Source: Streptomyces sp. ICC1 (GTDB lineage: Bacteria > Actinomycetota > Actinomycetes > Streptomycetales > Streptomycetaceae). From it: DNA of 64,000 nt. Location of the stretch: NCBI RefSeq assembly GCF_003287935.1, contig NZ_CP030287.1, positions 310,001 to 374,000 of the forward strand, read 5' to 3'. Shown here piece after piece: positions 42,793 through 51,706 of this stretch. Under the pieces are notes generated by a model. That model was not told the DNA's origin. It did not search any database and worked only from the letters and a program-made list of their open reading frames with translations. Position 1 is the first letter of the stretch, and every line of letters begins with the position of its first letter. Made by a program: the position numbers and the translations under genes.

Positions 42793-44382
42793 TCAGGCGA
42801 AGACGGCCCTGAGGGCGCGCAGCGCCGTCATCGGGTCGGACAGCGCGTGGTAGACGGCCGGGATCTCCTTGTCGACCCCCAGCAGCCCGTACACCGCGCG
42901 CATGGCCCCGCGGACTGCGTACTCGACGGTGAAGACGACGTCCTCGGGGATCTCGGTGAACTGGCCGAGGAAGGCGAAGTTGGCTGACCCGGAGGGGATC
43001 ACCAGCGGCCGGTCGTGAAGGTCCCGCCGCTCGAACTGGCTGGTGATGTAGGGCATCATCACGGTGGTGACCACAGTGGTGGCGCACACCTCGTCCGCGA
43101 TGTCACCGAAGCCGAAGTGCCCGAGCAGTTCGGTGAGGATCTCCTGCCCAGTGGCCTCCGACATCTTCTTGCCGGTCACCTCGCCCGGCTCATCCACGAA
43201 CAGTCCGTACCCCCACAGGGTGTAGACCCCCTCGGGCTGGCCGTCGAAGTGCGGCTGGTGGGGCACGGCCACCGACATCAGCCAGCGGGAGTCCTTGAAC
43301 GTCATCAGCGCTCCAGTGCCAGGGGCGTTGCCGGAGAACTCCTCGATCCGCTTGAGCAGGGCGGGGCTGCGCATCGTCAGGGTGAACGACTCCCACTTGG
43401 CCTCGTCCACGTTGCCGTTGAAGGCGCTGGGACGGCCGAAGTCAGGGGCCTTGCGGGCCAGTGTCTCCCACAGGTTCCAGGCGCCGTCCCGCTTGTCGCG
43501 GACGAGCTCGGGAACGCTGTCGTCGCTTCCGTAGGACGCGTCGGCCGTCATGGAGCCGAGGGTGATGAACGCGTAGTCCTGCGGCCCGAGTCCGTAGGTC
43601 TCGGGGACGCCGTCCCGCTCGAAGAGGATCCGCTCGGCCCGGCGCCCGCCCCCGTCGACGACGGCGAACTCCACGTCGGTCACCCGGACTCCGTGCTCGA
43701 TCCGGACACCCTGCCGCTCCAGCCACTCCTGGACCGGCCGGACGATCGAGTCGTACTGGTTCAGTCGAGTGCGCCGCACCCCGGCGAGCGTGTGGATGCG
43801 GGGGAGTTCCTGGAGGAAGCGCAGGAAGTAGCGCTTGAGCTCGATGGCACTGTGCCAGTTCTGGAAGGCGAAGGTGGTGCGCCACATCGTCCAGAAGTTG
43901 GTGGTGAAGAAGTGTGCGGAGAAGAAGTCCTCGATCCGGCGCGCCCCGATGACGGACTCGGGCAGGGCGAGCAGGCGGGCCATCTCCACCCGGTCCGTGG
44001 TGGTGAAGCCCAGCTGGGAGGCATCGAGGATGCGGCCGTCGGCGTCGATGAGCCGGGCGTTGGCGTGCGTGAGCCAGCGGGCGTTGAAATCCTCTGTCTC
44101 CTGCAGAACGGACACGGCTTCGTCGTCGAGCGTGGGGATCGACTTCAGGAGGTTCCACAGGCAGACGTAAGCCTCGTCCTCCAGCATCCGCCCGCCCCTG
44201 GTGACGTAGCCGTCGCCCGGGGCGCCGCTGCCGTCGAGTGCGCCGCCTGTCTTCGGCAGTTCCTCCAGGATGCGGATGTTCTCGCCAGGCATCCCCACGT
44301 CCCGTACGAGGAAGACCGCTGCGGCCAGCGAGGCGATTCCGCCACCGACCACGTACGCCCGGGACTGTGATGCGTTCGCCAT
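42793..44382 (-). CDS. ohyA: Oleate hydratase (MCRA family)
   Basis: This 529-aa FAD-dependent fatty acid hydratase adds water across the cis-9 double bond of oleate-type acids. It begins MANASQSRAYVVGGGIASL with the dinucleotide fold. RILEELPKTGGALDGSG and DGYVTRGGRMLEDEAYVC are the conserved family blocks, with the catalytic Glu likely in the latter. NFWTMWRTTFAFQNWHSA and the C-terminal MMPYITSQF follow. ATG 44382 has AAGGG 7 nt upstream. It lies in a stress island and has two island-type boxes upstream, suggesting induction in dormancy or hypoxia. Confidence 0.93.
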   Translation of the reverse strand: MANASQSRAYVVGGGIASLAAAVFLVRDVGMPGENIRILEELPKTGGALDGSGAPGDGYVTRGGRMLEDEAYVCLWNLLKSIPTLDDEAVSVLQETEDFNARWLTHANARLIDADGRILDASQLGFTTTDRVEMARLLALPESVIGARRIEDFFSAHFFTTNFWTMWRTTFAFQNWHSAIELKRYFLRFLQELPRIHTLAGVRRTRLNQYDSIVRPVQEWLERQGVRIEHGVRVTDVEFAVVDGGGRRAERILFERDGVPETYGLGPQDYAFITLGSMTADASYGSDDSVPELVRDKRDGAWNLWETLARKAPDFGRPSAFNGNVDEAKWESFTLTMRSPALLKRIEEFSGNAPGTGALMTFKDSRWLMSVAVPHQPHFDGQPEGVYTLWGYGLFVDEPGEVTGKKMSEATGQEILTELLGHFGFGDIADEVCATTVVTTVMMPYITSQFERRDLHDRPLVIPSGSANFAFLGQFTEIPEDVVFTVEYAVRGAMRAVYGLLGVDKEIPAVYHALSDPMTALRALRAVFA

Positions 44383-44687
44383 GTTCGTGCCCTTCGTCGG
44401 GCGGGGGGATTCCTCGCCGCTGAACTCAGTCAACTCCCGTGCCGGCGAAGCTCGCAGGGGCCGACTGGTCCCGCTGCCGGGGCCGTTGGTCCCTGCGACG
44501 TGCTCCCCGCCGAGCCGCCTGCCGCCGAGCCGCGCACCGCCGGGAGTGGGACTCCGGCGGTGTGCCGCAGCACGAGAGCCACGGCTCGCGGCGCCCGGCA
44601 GGGCGAAACGGAGCTGGGTCCTGTCACTCGCCATCCTGTGGCCGGGACGGCCGTGTTCGGGGTGGCCGCAAAGAGCACGGGGGTGTT
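44383..44687 (-). promoter_or_regulatory. Oleate hydratase promoter region with paired DevR-type boxes
   Basis: GGGCCGACTGGTCCC at 44458-44472 and GGGCCGTTGGTCCC at 44480-44493 lie 22 bp apart, two helical turns. They are about 75-110 bp before the oleate hydratase start. The rest of the 305-bp gap, up to the end of the broken HPF gene, holds no gene. Confidence 0.65.
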
Positions 44688-45485
44688 CTACCGTGCGGGA
44701 GAGGTCAGGCCGTATTGGCCGTCGTGCCTCTGGTAGAGGACACATCCTCGACCCGTGGCCGAGTCGACGAGGAAGACGAAGGCGAGCCCCGTGATACGCA
44801 GGCGCTCGACGGCCTCGTCGACGCCGCACTCGGGGGTGGCGGCCGAGCTCACGCTCAACAGGGGGGCCGGCTTCGTACTGCTGGCTGTCCTCGCCTGCCG
44901 AGGCCACGCGGTACCCGCGGGTCAGCCCCTGGCGGTAGACGATGCAGTCGGCTCCCGACGTCGTGTCGGTGAACAACCAGAAGTCGTGGTTCATGGCCTC
45001 CATGTCGATGACGGCGTCTTCGGGCGTCTGTTGTCCCAGGCTGAATGCCTTCTGCCGCAGGATGTGGGGTTCCTTGATCGGCGGCTGGTGGGGGCCGGGG
45101 TGGTGTCCGTGAACGCGGTTCTCCCTCGATGCCACCGCACCGCCGGTACCGGTGCGGTGTTCCCGTCCGCCGTGCTGCCGGGTGCGGACCAGGCGGGCGG
45201 CCAGTCGCTCCTGCAGGAGATCGACCGCCTCGAACATGGTCTCCGCGGCACAGCGGGCGCGCACCGGGTGCCCGTTCACGTCCACTACGGCCTGGGCGAT
45301 GGCAGGGCGGCTCGCCGATGGGTTTGCCGCCTGGGTGAGCTTGGCCCGAACGGCAAGAATCGGCGACCCCACGTGTGCGATCGCCGCCAGCATCTTCGCT
45401 TGGGCGTACTCGGACGCGCCCTCAGGCACCGTCCCCGCTCACTCACCAAGACGTCAATGGTTGGAGTGGACCTGAGATGGCTCAT
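44688..45485 (-). pseudogene. Ribosome hibernation promoting factor (HPF/RaiA), two frameshifts
   Basis: Start ATG 45485 has a strong AAGGAGG site, and the first residues MSHLRSTPTIDVLV fit the S30AE domain. The frame then shifts at the GGGG run at 45433-45436 (minus-strand reading). The conserved middle, EGASEYAQAKMLAAI through the first C-terminal HPF domain (FSLGQQTPEDAVIDMEA, MNHDFWLFTD), is in a second frame. At the six-base run 44861-44866 the frame returns to the first, giving a second C-terminal-like domain (CGVDEAVERLRITGLAF, GQYGLT). Adding one base at the first run and removing one at the second restores about 266 aa. It is either a true pseudogene or two homopolymer errors. Confidence 0.75.
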
Positions 45486-45893
45486 GCGAATTCCTCCTTG
45501 GTCGGCATCAGCCTCGCTTCGCCCCACCCTCTCCGGGCAGTGCCATCCGTCCCGGCCTGGGGGCCCACCCGTACCTGGGCACAAAGCCGGCAGGACCTAC
45601 CGGCAGGACCTATCAGCAGGCACCCAGGGCTTCTTCGGTCTGGAGCCGAGGGTATTCACAGGCCGGACATCCCTCCCGTACCGCCGTTCTGACGGTCCAG
45701 GCACGTGGTGGCGGTGAACGTGTTCCCCGCCTGACGTCATGTCGCCGCTCCTCGCAGTTGCGTTGAACCACCTTGGCCTGAGGGCCGTTTGGCCCCCCGG
45801 TGCGGGCCGTTCGCCCCCGTGGCCCCCGCCCGCCGCGCAGGCACATTGGCCATGGGCAGGCGCACGGCCTGCCGTGAGGAAAGGTTCTACGTC
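45486..45893. promoter_or_regulatory. Divergent HPF / DoxX intergenic region with paired boxes
   Basis: GGGCCGTTTGGCCCC at 45782-45796 and GGGCCGTTCGCCCCC at 45804-45818 are 22 bp apart and about 75-110 bp before the DoxX gene. They could also serve HPF in the other direction, although that start is 300 bp away. GAGGAAAGG at 45876-45884 is the DoxX ribosome site. No gene seen. Confidence 0.65.
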
Positions 45894-46517
45894 ATGGCTC
45901 TCCACCAGCACCGTCAGCCGGGGATGCCCTTCGCGGGGTGGCGGAACACCGCCTCGGCCACAGCTTCGTCCGACAGCGCGGCTCATGACCTCGCCGCGCC
46001 TGTGACCGTCGCGCGCATCGCGGCAACGACGCGCCTGCTGACCTCGTTCACGTTCCTCTGGGCCTTCGGTGACAAGGCGTTCGGCTGGGGATACGCGACC
46101 CCGGCGGGCAAGGGGTGGATCGACGGCGGGTCTCCCACCAAGGGCTTCCTGAGTCATGTCTCCGCCGGACCGCTGGAGGGGACCTTCCATGCCTGGGCCG
46201 GGGCAGCCTGGGCCGACTGGGCTTTCATGCTGGGGCTACTCGGCATCGGCATCGCCTTGGCGAGCGGTGTCGCCCTGCGGGCCGCGGCTGCTGCGGGCAC
46301 CGTGATGATGGCGCTCATGTGGGCTGCGGAGTGGCCCCCGGCCCAGCACCTCTCGGACGGCAGCCTCAGCATGTCGACGAATCCGCTGGTGGACTATCAC
46401 ATCCTGTACGCGGTCGTCTTGGTGATGCTGGCGGTGATCGGCGCCGGGCGCACGTGGGGGCTGGGTACCCTCTGGCAGAGCCTGCCCCTCGTCCGCCGCA
46501 ACCGGTGGCTCCTGTAA
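45894..46517 (+). CDS. DoxX-like membrane protein
   Basis: This 207-aa protein has an approximately 40-residue soluble N-terminus and four hydrophobic helices: RLLTSFTFLWAFGDKAFGWG, WAFMLGLLGIGIALASGVAL, a Met/Ala-rich third helix, and HILYAVVLVMLAVIGAGRTW. The pattern is that of the DoxX/DoxD family, thought to take part in thiol or quinone redox processes. ATG 45894 is fixed by its ribosome site. It is likely a member of the local DevR-type regulon. Confidence 0.8.
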   Translation: MALHQHRQPGMPFAGWRNTASATASSDSAAHDLAAPVTVARIAATTRLLTSFTFLWAFGDKAFGWGYATPAGKGWIDGGSPTKGFLSHVSAGPLEGTFHAWAGAAWADWAFMLGLLGIGIALASGVALRAAAAAGTVMMALMWAAEWPPAQHLSDGSLSMSTNPLVDYHILYAVVLVMLAVIGAGRTWGLGTLWQSLPLVRRNRWLL

Positions 46518-46845
46518 CGGATTCGGGGGATCCGGGGCCGCCGCGACCAGCCCGCCCCGGATCGGCGCGGTCCTGAACCGGATAAGAAGGCGTGGCTCTT
46601 GAAAGCGGCGACCACCCGGGGTGGTCGTCGAGGGTCTTGCCGAGGTCGATGGCCGAGCGAGGATCGCCCCCCGACCCGTTGCCGACCAGTTCGGTTGTCC
46701 CGGCTGTGATCGGGGCATCGAACGTGGTTCAGGTTTGAAGCGGTGGCGCTGAAGCCGCTCGGCGGATTCGCCGGCCACCTCCGCCAGAACCTCGCCGCCG
46801 TCACCGCCGGATCGACACCGCCCTGGTCCTCCAGCAGGGCCTTCA
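46518..46845. other. Gene-free segment
   Basis: No recognisable coding frame. The sequence has weak protein-like character on both strands but no family match that I can name. It abuts the duplicated ppk2-sulP block, so it is probably part of the same rearranged tract. Confidence 0.4.
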
Positions 46846-47096
46846 CTGACGTTGCCGCCACGTCCCCCGTCCACGGATTACCTGCGCCCGTCCAAGGAGT
46901 TGCTGACCGCCGTACCCGACCACGCGGCCACGCTCGGGAAGGACTGAACCCCGGCGGACGAAGAAGCGGATTGCCGAGTGGGCCATCAGTGAGGAGCGCG
47001 ATGCCGCCAAGCGGATGGCAGTCCCTGGCGCCGCCCGAGCTGCGGGGATACCGCCGGTCCTGGCTCGGGCGGGACGCATTGGCGGGTGTCACCGGC
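46846..47096 (+). repeat. Degenerate duplication of the ppk2-sulP junction
   Basis: These 251 bp align without gaps to 60561-60811. They contain the last codons and stop of ppk2, the 50-bp spacer, the sulP ribosome site and the first ~32 sulP codons. Several stretches, such as accgccgtacccgaccacgc, are identical, while others have diverged. Neither gene is otherwise present here, so it is a broken copy. Confidence 0.85.
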
Positions 47097-47369
47097 GCCG
47101 GGCCGGCGCTCGCAGTGTCGGCATGGGGACGCCGACGGGGCCAGGTGGTCGGCGCGACCATCGGGATCGGGGCCGTCAACTTCATCGCCCTGGGTTGGTC
47201 TCCGGCAGCGCCGCTTCGCTTCGTCAGCCCGGACCACCAATGCACGCCGGGCGACGCGTTGGCCCGAGGCCAGGTGTTGTGGACGCAGTTGGGTGGCGTG
47301 GCCGGGGTCGGGGTGCTGGGGCTCGTACTGGGCCGTGCTCTGCTGGTGGGGCGGGACCTCGCCCCGTAG
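47001..47369 (+). pseudogene. Chimeric frame: SulP N-terminus joined to an unknown membrane segment
   Basis: The frame (122 aa) keeps the SulP start MPPSGWQSLAPPELRGY with RSWLGRDALAGVTG and a GGAG ribosome site. It then leaves homology at about 47097. The rest encodes hydrophobic segments (VVGATIGIGAVNFIALGW, QLGGVAGVGVLGLVLG) that I do not recognise. It may be expressed as a small membrane protein or be a deletion product. Confidence 0.6.
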
Positions 47370-47372
47370 AGG

Positions 47373-47893
47373 TCAGGTGGACGGCATGCCTTCGAGGTGG
47401 CAGTTCACGCTGACGACGCCCTCGACGGCTTGGGAGAGGCGGGTTGCCACGGGGATGAGTTGGGTGTCGCGGACGCTTCCCGTGAGGGTAGCGACACCAT
47501 GCGTGACATCGACCTTGACGCCTCGATGCGAGACGGGGAAGAGACGGTCGACGACCTCGCCGCGGATTTCGGCTGCGAGGTCGTCATCGGGACGGAGGAA
47601 GACCTTGAGCAGGTCGGCGCGGCTGACGATGCCCCCCAGGGTTCCGTCGGCGTCGACGACCGGCAGGCGCTTGATGTGCCGGCTGACCATGAGGGGGGCG
47701 GCCTGGGGGAGCGTGGCGTTGGCGCGGATGGTGACGGCGGGGCTGGTCATCAGTTCCTCCGCGCGGACCGAGCCGGCCTTGGCGGTGTCGCCGAGGCGTC
47801 GGAACTGCTCGATCATGCCGGGGCGGTGTTCGTGGAACTCCTCCTTGGGCAACAGGTCGGCTTCGGAGACCACGCCGACGACGCGGCCTTCGC
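47373..47893 (-). pseudogene. CBS-BON protein lacking its N-terminus
   Basis: From [18 protein letters not shown] onward the frame is a normal CBS-BON protein: rest of CBS-1, CBS-2 (HIKRLPVVDADGTLGGIVSR) and a BON domain (VKVDVTHGVATLTGSVRD). The first ~45 residues of CBS-1, with the start codon and ribosome site, are missing. Upstream the sequence switches abruptly to an MBL-fold gene at about 47891. It is presumably not expressed. Confidence 0.75.
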
Positions 47894-47986
47894 CAGCTTC
47901 TCCCAGTTGCGCCGCCGCAGGTCCGCGAAACCCTGGAAGAGACCGCAGTCGACGAGGATCCGGGCGTGGTCGCTCTCGACCAGGAA
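47891..47986 (-). pseudogene. Fragment of an MBL-fold (RNA-specificity type) hydrolase
   Basis: Thirty-two codons read [19 protein letters not shown] then [13 protein letters not shown]. This matches the N-terminal region of MBL-fold metallo-hydrolases of the beta-CASP/RNA-specificity group. No metal motif or the rest of the enzyme remains. It ends exactly where the CBS-BON fragment begins. Confidence 0.65.
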
Positions 47987-47987
47987 G

Positions 47988-48176
47988 CCGATCACGGTCG
48001 ACGCGGGCGCCGACACGAGCCAGGTGCTGCAGACGATGCAGGATCACCGGATCCGGCGCGTCCCGGTCATCGCCGAACACCGTCTCGTCGGGATGATCGG
48101 CGAGGCTGATCTTGCCCGGCACCTGTCCGACGAGCAGGTGGGCCACTTCGTCGAGACGATCTGCGCACAACGTTAG
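47988..48176 (+). pseudogene. C-terminal fragment of a CBS-domain protein (plus strand)
   Basis: The 62 codons [20 protein letters not shown] through RRVPVIAEHRLVGMIGEADL are the second half of a CBS pair, ending ETICAQR and a stop. It begins 2 bp after the MBL fragment, which runs on the opposite strand, so an inversion or paired deletions joined them. No start codon or promoter remains in its own sequence. Confidence 0.65.
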
Positions 48177-48201
48177 CCGCAGTGGGTCGCCTTGCCGGAG
48201 G

Positions 48202-49077
48202 CTATTCGTGCGCGATGACGGCGACGGGTGCCTTGGCGTGGTGGAGGACCGCGTGGGTGACCGGGCCGATGTGCGTGCCGATCGAGGACCGTCGGATGCG
48301 GCGGCCGACGACGATGAGACCCGCTTCGGAGCCGCCGTCGAGGAGCTCCGTAGAGGCGTGGCCCGCGCTCGCTCGAGAGGTGACGTCTACAGCCGGGTAC
48401 TTGTCCCGCCAGGGCTTCAGGACGTCTTCCATAGACGCCTTCGCGCTCATCTCGAGCTGGGCGTGGACTCTCGGATCGTACGCCGCTCCGTATCCCACCA
48501 GCGGAGGCATCGACCAGCTGTGCCGGACACGGAGGGCGCAGGCCCGGCGCGCCGCTTCCTCGAAGGCGAAGGCGAGGAGCGCATCGCAGGGCCCGCCGAT
48601 GTCGACGCCCACCACCACGTCACGGGGTGCGTGCCGGCCGTCCGGGTGCGGCGCCGTGTCTTCGCTGGCCCGCACCATGACAACCGGCCGCACCGTCGCC
48701 TGAATGACAGCCATGCCGACGGATCCGAGGACGAACCCCGTGACGGTGCCCAGTCCCCGAGAGCCGAGGACGATCATGCTGGCACCGGCTGCGACGGCGG
48801 CGAGCATGGCGGCCGGCTTGCCGTCGAATGACCGGATGTCGACCTCCAGTTCGCGGTGCCTGGTGCGCAGCTCGTCGGCTGCCTCGTTCAGAAGTGCCTG
48901 GGACCAGTGGCGGCGCACATCGTCCGTGGCGACAGGAATGTCGAACGGCGTCGACCATTCCTCGGCGTGGACGAGGTGGAGTGGCACGCCGCGCAGAAGG
49001 GCCTCCCGTGCCGCCCAATGGGCGGCCGCGATGCTTTCTGCGGATCCGTCGAGGCCGACGAGGATGCGATCGTTCAT
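48202..49077 (-). CDS. Universal stress protein, two UspA domains (USP-4)
   Basis: This 291-aa tandem UspA protein begins MNDRILVGLDGSAESIAAAH. Domain 1 ATP loop is LGSRGLGTVTGFVLGSVG; domain 2 is VGRRIRRSSIGTHIGPVTHA with LHHAKAPVAVIAHE. A GAGAGAAG site precedes ATG 49077; the longer frame overlaps the DUF4389 gene. It is the last gene of a minus-strand run starting at the CBS-BON gene 51466, so it is probably transcribed from the boxes near 51550. Confidence 0.92.
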   Translation of the reverse strand: MNDRILVGLDGSAESIAAAHWAAREALLRGVPLHLVHAEEWSTPFDIPVATDDVRRHWSQALLNEAADELRTRHRELEVDIRSFDGKPAAMLAAVAAGASMIVLGSRGLGTVTGFVLGSVGMAVIQATVRPVVMVRASEDTAPHPDGRHAPRDVVVGVDIGGPCDALLAFAFEEAARRACALRVRHSWSMPPLVGYGAAYDPRVHAQLEMSAKASMEDVLKPWRDKYPAVDVTSRASAGHASTELLDGGSEAGLIVVGRRIRRSSIGTHIGPVTHAVLHHAKAPVAVIAHE

Positions 49078-49088
49078 GATGACTTCTC

Positions 49089-49541
49089 TCAGGCAGGGGC
49101 CCGCGCGGGCTCGGGATGTTCGTCTCCGCCCATGTCGAGGCGGAACGGCGGGTACGCATCGGTCATGAGACTGGAGTAGGCCGCGACGCGCAGCACCCAG
49201 CGGTTCAGCCCGATGATGAGATCGAAGAGGGGTTCGGGGCCGAGGCTGAACGGGGGGTACCGGTCGGTGCCGAGCGCGCCGTACGCGTCGTACGAGACGC
49301 GCCACGACCAGCGCAGGACACCAAGGTTGAAATCGAACAGTGCGCGCGGGTAGCGCTCGGTGAAGAGGACGGCGAAGAACGCGATCACGCTGACCACGAG
49401 GAAGGCGATCCAGAGGAAGGCCAGCACGATGTAGTGGGGGATCGCCAGCACCCATTTGACCAGCCACAGCCACCGTGACAGGGGACTGTCCAACCGCGCC
49501 GACACGATGACCGGTCGCGGGATACCCATGGCACTGGTCAT
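49089..49541 (-). CDS. DUF4389 membrane protein
   Basis: This 150-aa protein has the DUF4389 pattern: [20 protein letters not shown], a second helix ([12 protein letters not shown]), then [17 protein letters not shown] and [20 protein letters not shown]. Function is unknown. ATG 49541 is favoured by GAAGGAG upstream over the TTG at 49550. It lies between a CBS-BON gene and USP-4 in the same direction. Confidence 0.88.
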   Translation of the reverse strand: MTSAMGIPRPVIVSARLDSPLSRWLWLVKWVLAIPHYIVLAFLWIAFLVVSVIAFFAVLFTERYPRALFDFNLGVLRWSWRVSYDAYGALGTDRYPPFSLGPEPLFDLIIGLNRWVLRVAAYSSLMTDAYPPFRLDMGGDEHPEPARAPA

Positions 49542-49555
49542 GTACGTCAACTCCT

Positions 49556-50212
49556 TCAGGCGGAGGTCGTGTCGTCGATCGCGTATCCGAGGTGCTGGGT
49601 GACGGATACCACGCCGTCCACGGTGCGGCAGAGCCGTTCGATCAACGGGATGAGGCTCTTGAAGTCGACGGTTCCGTGCAGTTCGACCCGGCCCTCGGTG
49701 ACCCCTACGGTGATGGCTGTGGGGCTCTGACGCAGGCCGAGGTCGAGTACGTCACCCGTGATCTCGTGACGGATGTCCTCGTCGTCCCGGAGGAAGATCC
49801 GCAGCAGGTCCCGTCGGCTGACGATGCCGATCAGTACGTCCGATGCGTCCACGACCAGGAGCCGCTTGACCCCCTGTGCTTCCATCAGCCTGGCGGCTTC
49901 GGCGACGGTCCAGTCGGGCCTGGTACACACGGGGGGCGAGGACATCAGCTCCTCGGCGCGCGTACCCGCGGCTTTGTCCTCCTGCCACGCCTCCCGTTCG
50001 GGCAGCGACTGGAAATAGTCTCCTTGGCCTGCGGACTTTGGCAGCAGGTCCCGTTCCGAGATCACGCCGAGCGGATGGCCGGCCTGGTCGACGACCGGGA
50101 CGGCCGACACGTGGTGTTCCGTCAGGGTTCGGGCGATCTCCTTGAAGGGAGCGTTGCTGGGGACGGTGACGACCTCGCGGGTCATCAGCTCGCGAACTTC
50201 TCGATGCCTCAT
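49556..50212 (-). CDS. CBS-BON protein 1
   Basis: This 218-aa protein has two CBS motifs ([20 protein letters not shown] and [20 protein letters not shown]) and a C-terminal BON domain ([17 protein letters not shown]). CBS pairs bind adenine nucleotides and sense energy charge; the BON domain may bind membranes or partner proteins. It starts 9 bp after CBS-BON 2. It is one of five intact paralogues in the island. The partner and output are unknown. Confidence 0.92.
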   Translation of the reverse strand: MRHREVRELMTREVVTVPSNAPFKEIARTLTEHHVSAVPVVDQAGHPLGVISERDLLPKSAGQGDYFQSLPEREAWQEDKAAGTRAEELMSSPPVCTRPDWTVAEAARLMEAQGVKRLLVVDASDVLIGIVSRRDLLRIFLRDDEDIRHEITGDVLDLGLRQSPTAITVGVTEGRVELHGTVDFKSLIPLIERLCRTVDGVVSVTQHLGYAIDDTTSA

Positions 50213-50221
50213 GCTCTTCTC

Positions 50222-50848
50222 CTACCGCTCAGTGGCTGTTCGCGCGTCGACCGACATGTCGTCCTGTTCGTAGTTGAGCCGGTTGACCACGTCCACGACG
50301 CCGTCGACGCTCTGACACAGGCGCAGCACGATGGGGATCAGGCTGTGGCGGCTCACGGTGCCGCTGAGGGTCACGAGACCGTCGGTGACCTCGACGGTCA
50401 GTGAAGAGGGCCTGAGCCCGAGGGCGCGGGTCAGCACGTCTTCGAGGATTTCCTCCTGGATCGCATGGTCCCTGCGCAGGAAGAGCTGGAGCAGGTCGCT
50501 GCGGCTCAGGATGCCGATCAGCCGGCCGGTGGCGTCCACGACGGGCAGTCTCTTGACCTGGTGTTTGCGCATGACGCGTGCCGCACGGACGACACTCCAT
50601 TCGGGCTGGGCGGTGATGGCGGGGCTGGTCATGACATCGGCAGCGGTGTTCGAGCCATTGCCGGAGCCGGGCCTGCGGAGCAGGTCGGCTTCGGACACGA
50701 CGCCCACGGGCCGCTCGGCCTCGTCCACGACGGGAACGGCCGAGATGTCGAATTCCTTCAGGAGACGGGCGATTTCCTTGAACGGGGTGCCGCGCCGGAC
50801 ACTGACGGCTGTGGGCGTCATCAGGCCGGCGACGCTGCGGTGCCTCAT
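50222..50848 (-). CDS. CBS-BON protein 2
   Basis: This 208-aa paralogue has CBS-1 (VAGLMTPTAVSVRRGTPFKE), CBS-2 (ADVMTSPAITAQPEWSVVR, LPVVDATGRLIGILSRSDL) and BON (LTVEVTDGLVTLSGTVS). It lies 12 bp downstream of CBS-BON 3 with GGAGG ahead of the start. Local duplication followed by divergence probably produced it. Confidence 0.92.
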   Translation of the reverse strand: MRHRSVAGLMTPTAVSVRRGTPFKEIARLLKEFDISAVPVVDEAERPVGVVSEADLLRRPGSGNGSNTAADVMTSPAITAQPEWSVVRAARVMRKHQVKRLPVVDATGRLIGILSRSDLLQLFLRRDHAIQEEILEDVLTRALGLRPSSLTVEVTDGLVTLSGTVSRHSLIPIVLRLCQSVDGVVDVVNRLNYEQDDMSVDARTATER

Positions 50849-50860
50849 GGCCGGCCTCCT

Positions 50861-51466
50861 TCACGCGGGGACTTCTGATCCGAGGCGCATCGCAGTGACG
50901 TCCACGACGCCCGGCACGGTGCGTACGACACGCACCAGCACGTCCTTCAGAGGCGGGTCGTGGACGGAACCGTCCAGCTGGACTATGCCGTTGGCCACGT
51001 GGACCTGCACCATCGCCGAGCCGGCGGGGATGAGCTCGGCCATGATCAGTTCGCGGAGTTCCTCCGCGATGTCCGCGTCGGGGCGGAGGTAGATCTTGAG
51101 GAGGTCGCCCCGGCTGACCACGCCGACGAGGCGGCCGTCGGCATCGATGACGGGGAGCCGCTTGAGGTGACCGCGGGCCATCAGGCGGGCAGCGCTGGCG
51201 ATGCTGGCGTCCTTGGTCACGGTGACGGCCGGTACGGTCATCAGCTGGCCGGCGGTGACGGCCCGGGACTCGTCCGCGCCCTGGGCCTTGAGCAGCAGAT
51301 CCGCTTCGGACACCACGCCGGCGACCCGACCTTCCTCCGACAGGACGGGCAGAGCGCTGATCCGCCACTGCCGCATGGCCTCCACGATCTCCTTGAACGG
51401 TGCTCCTCGGTCGACCGAGATGACGGCGTGGGTCATCACGTCGTCGACGGTGCGCAGGTGCTTCAT
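50861..51466 (-). CDS. CBS-BON protein 3
   Basis: This 201-aa paralogue is the most upstream gene of the 51.5-to-48.2 kb run. CBS-1 is VDDVMTHAVISVDRGAPFKE, CBS-2 contains LKRLPVIDADGRLVGVVSRG, and the BON domain is VQVHVANGIVQLDGSVHD. The region upstream (51467-51706) holds an island-type box, so it is probably the promoter-proximal gene of the operon. Confidence 0.92.
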   Translation of the reverse strand: MKHLRTVDDVMTHAVISVDRGAPFKEIVEAMRQWRISALPVLSEEGRVAGVVSEADLLLKAQGADESRAVTAGQLMTVPAVTVTKDASIASAARLMARGHLKRLPVIDADGRLVGVVSRGDLLKIYLRPDADIAEELRELIMAELIPAGSAMVQVHVANGIVQLDGSVHDPPLKDVLVRVVRTVPGVVDVTAMRLGSEVPA

Positions 51467-51547
51467 GATCCCTCCAGAACGGCGTCCTGATACATCCGAG
51501 CGTCGATGTCACCGCCCGTTGGTGGTAGGGCCGTCAGGGGGCCACTG

Positions 51548-51570
51548 GGGGCTGACCGGCCCTATGGCCC
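51548..51570 (-). promoter_or_regulatory. Candidate DevR-type box upstream of CBS-BON 3
   Basis: GGGCTGACCGGCCC occupies 51549-51562 and overlaps a second GGCCCTATGGCCC reading to 51570. It lies about 85-105 bp before the CBS-BON 3 start. A weaker GGGCCGTCAGGGGGCC starts at 51529, about 20 bp away. Confidence 0.55.
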
Positions 51571-51706
51571 ATGAGTAAAGGGTGCTTTCATGCAATTGAC
51601 GGAAAGAGTCCCTGAGAGGATGCGGAGAAGCGGCTGATGGCCGTGCACCGCGCAATCGGGATCCGCGAGAAGCGGGCGGGCTCTTTCCGCCCTTTGCCGC
51701 GAGGGG

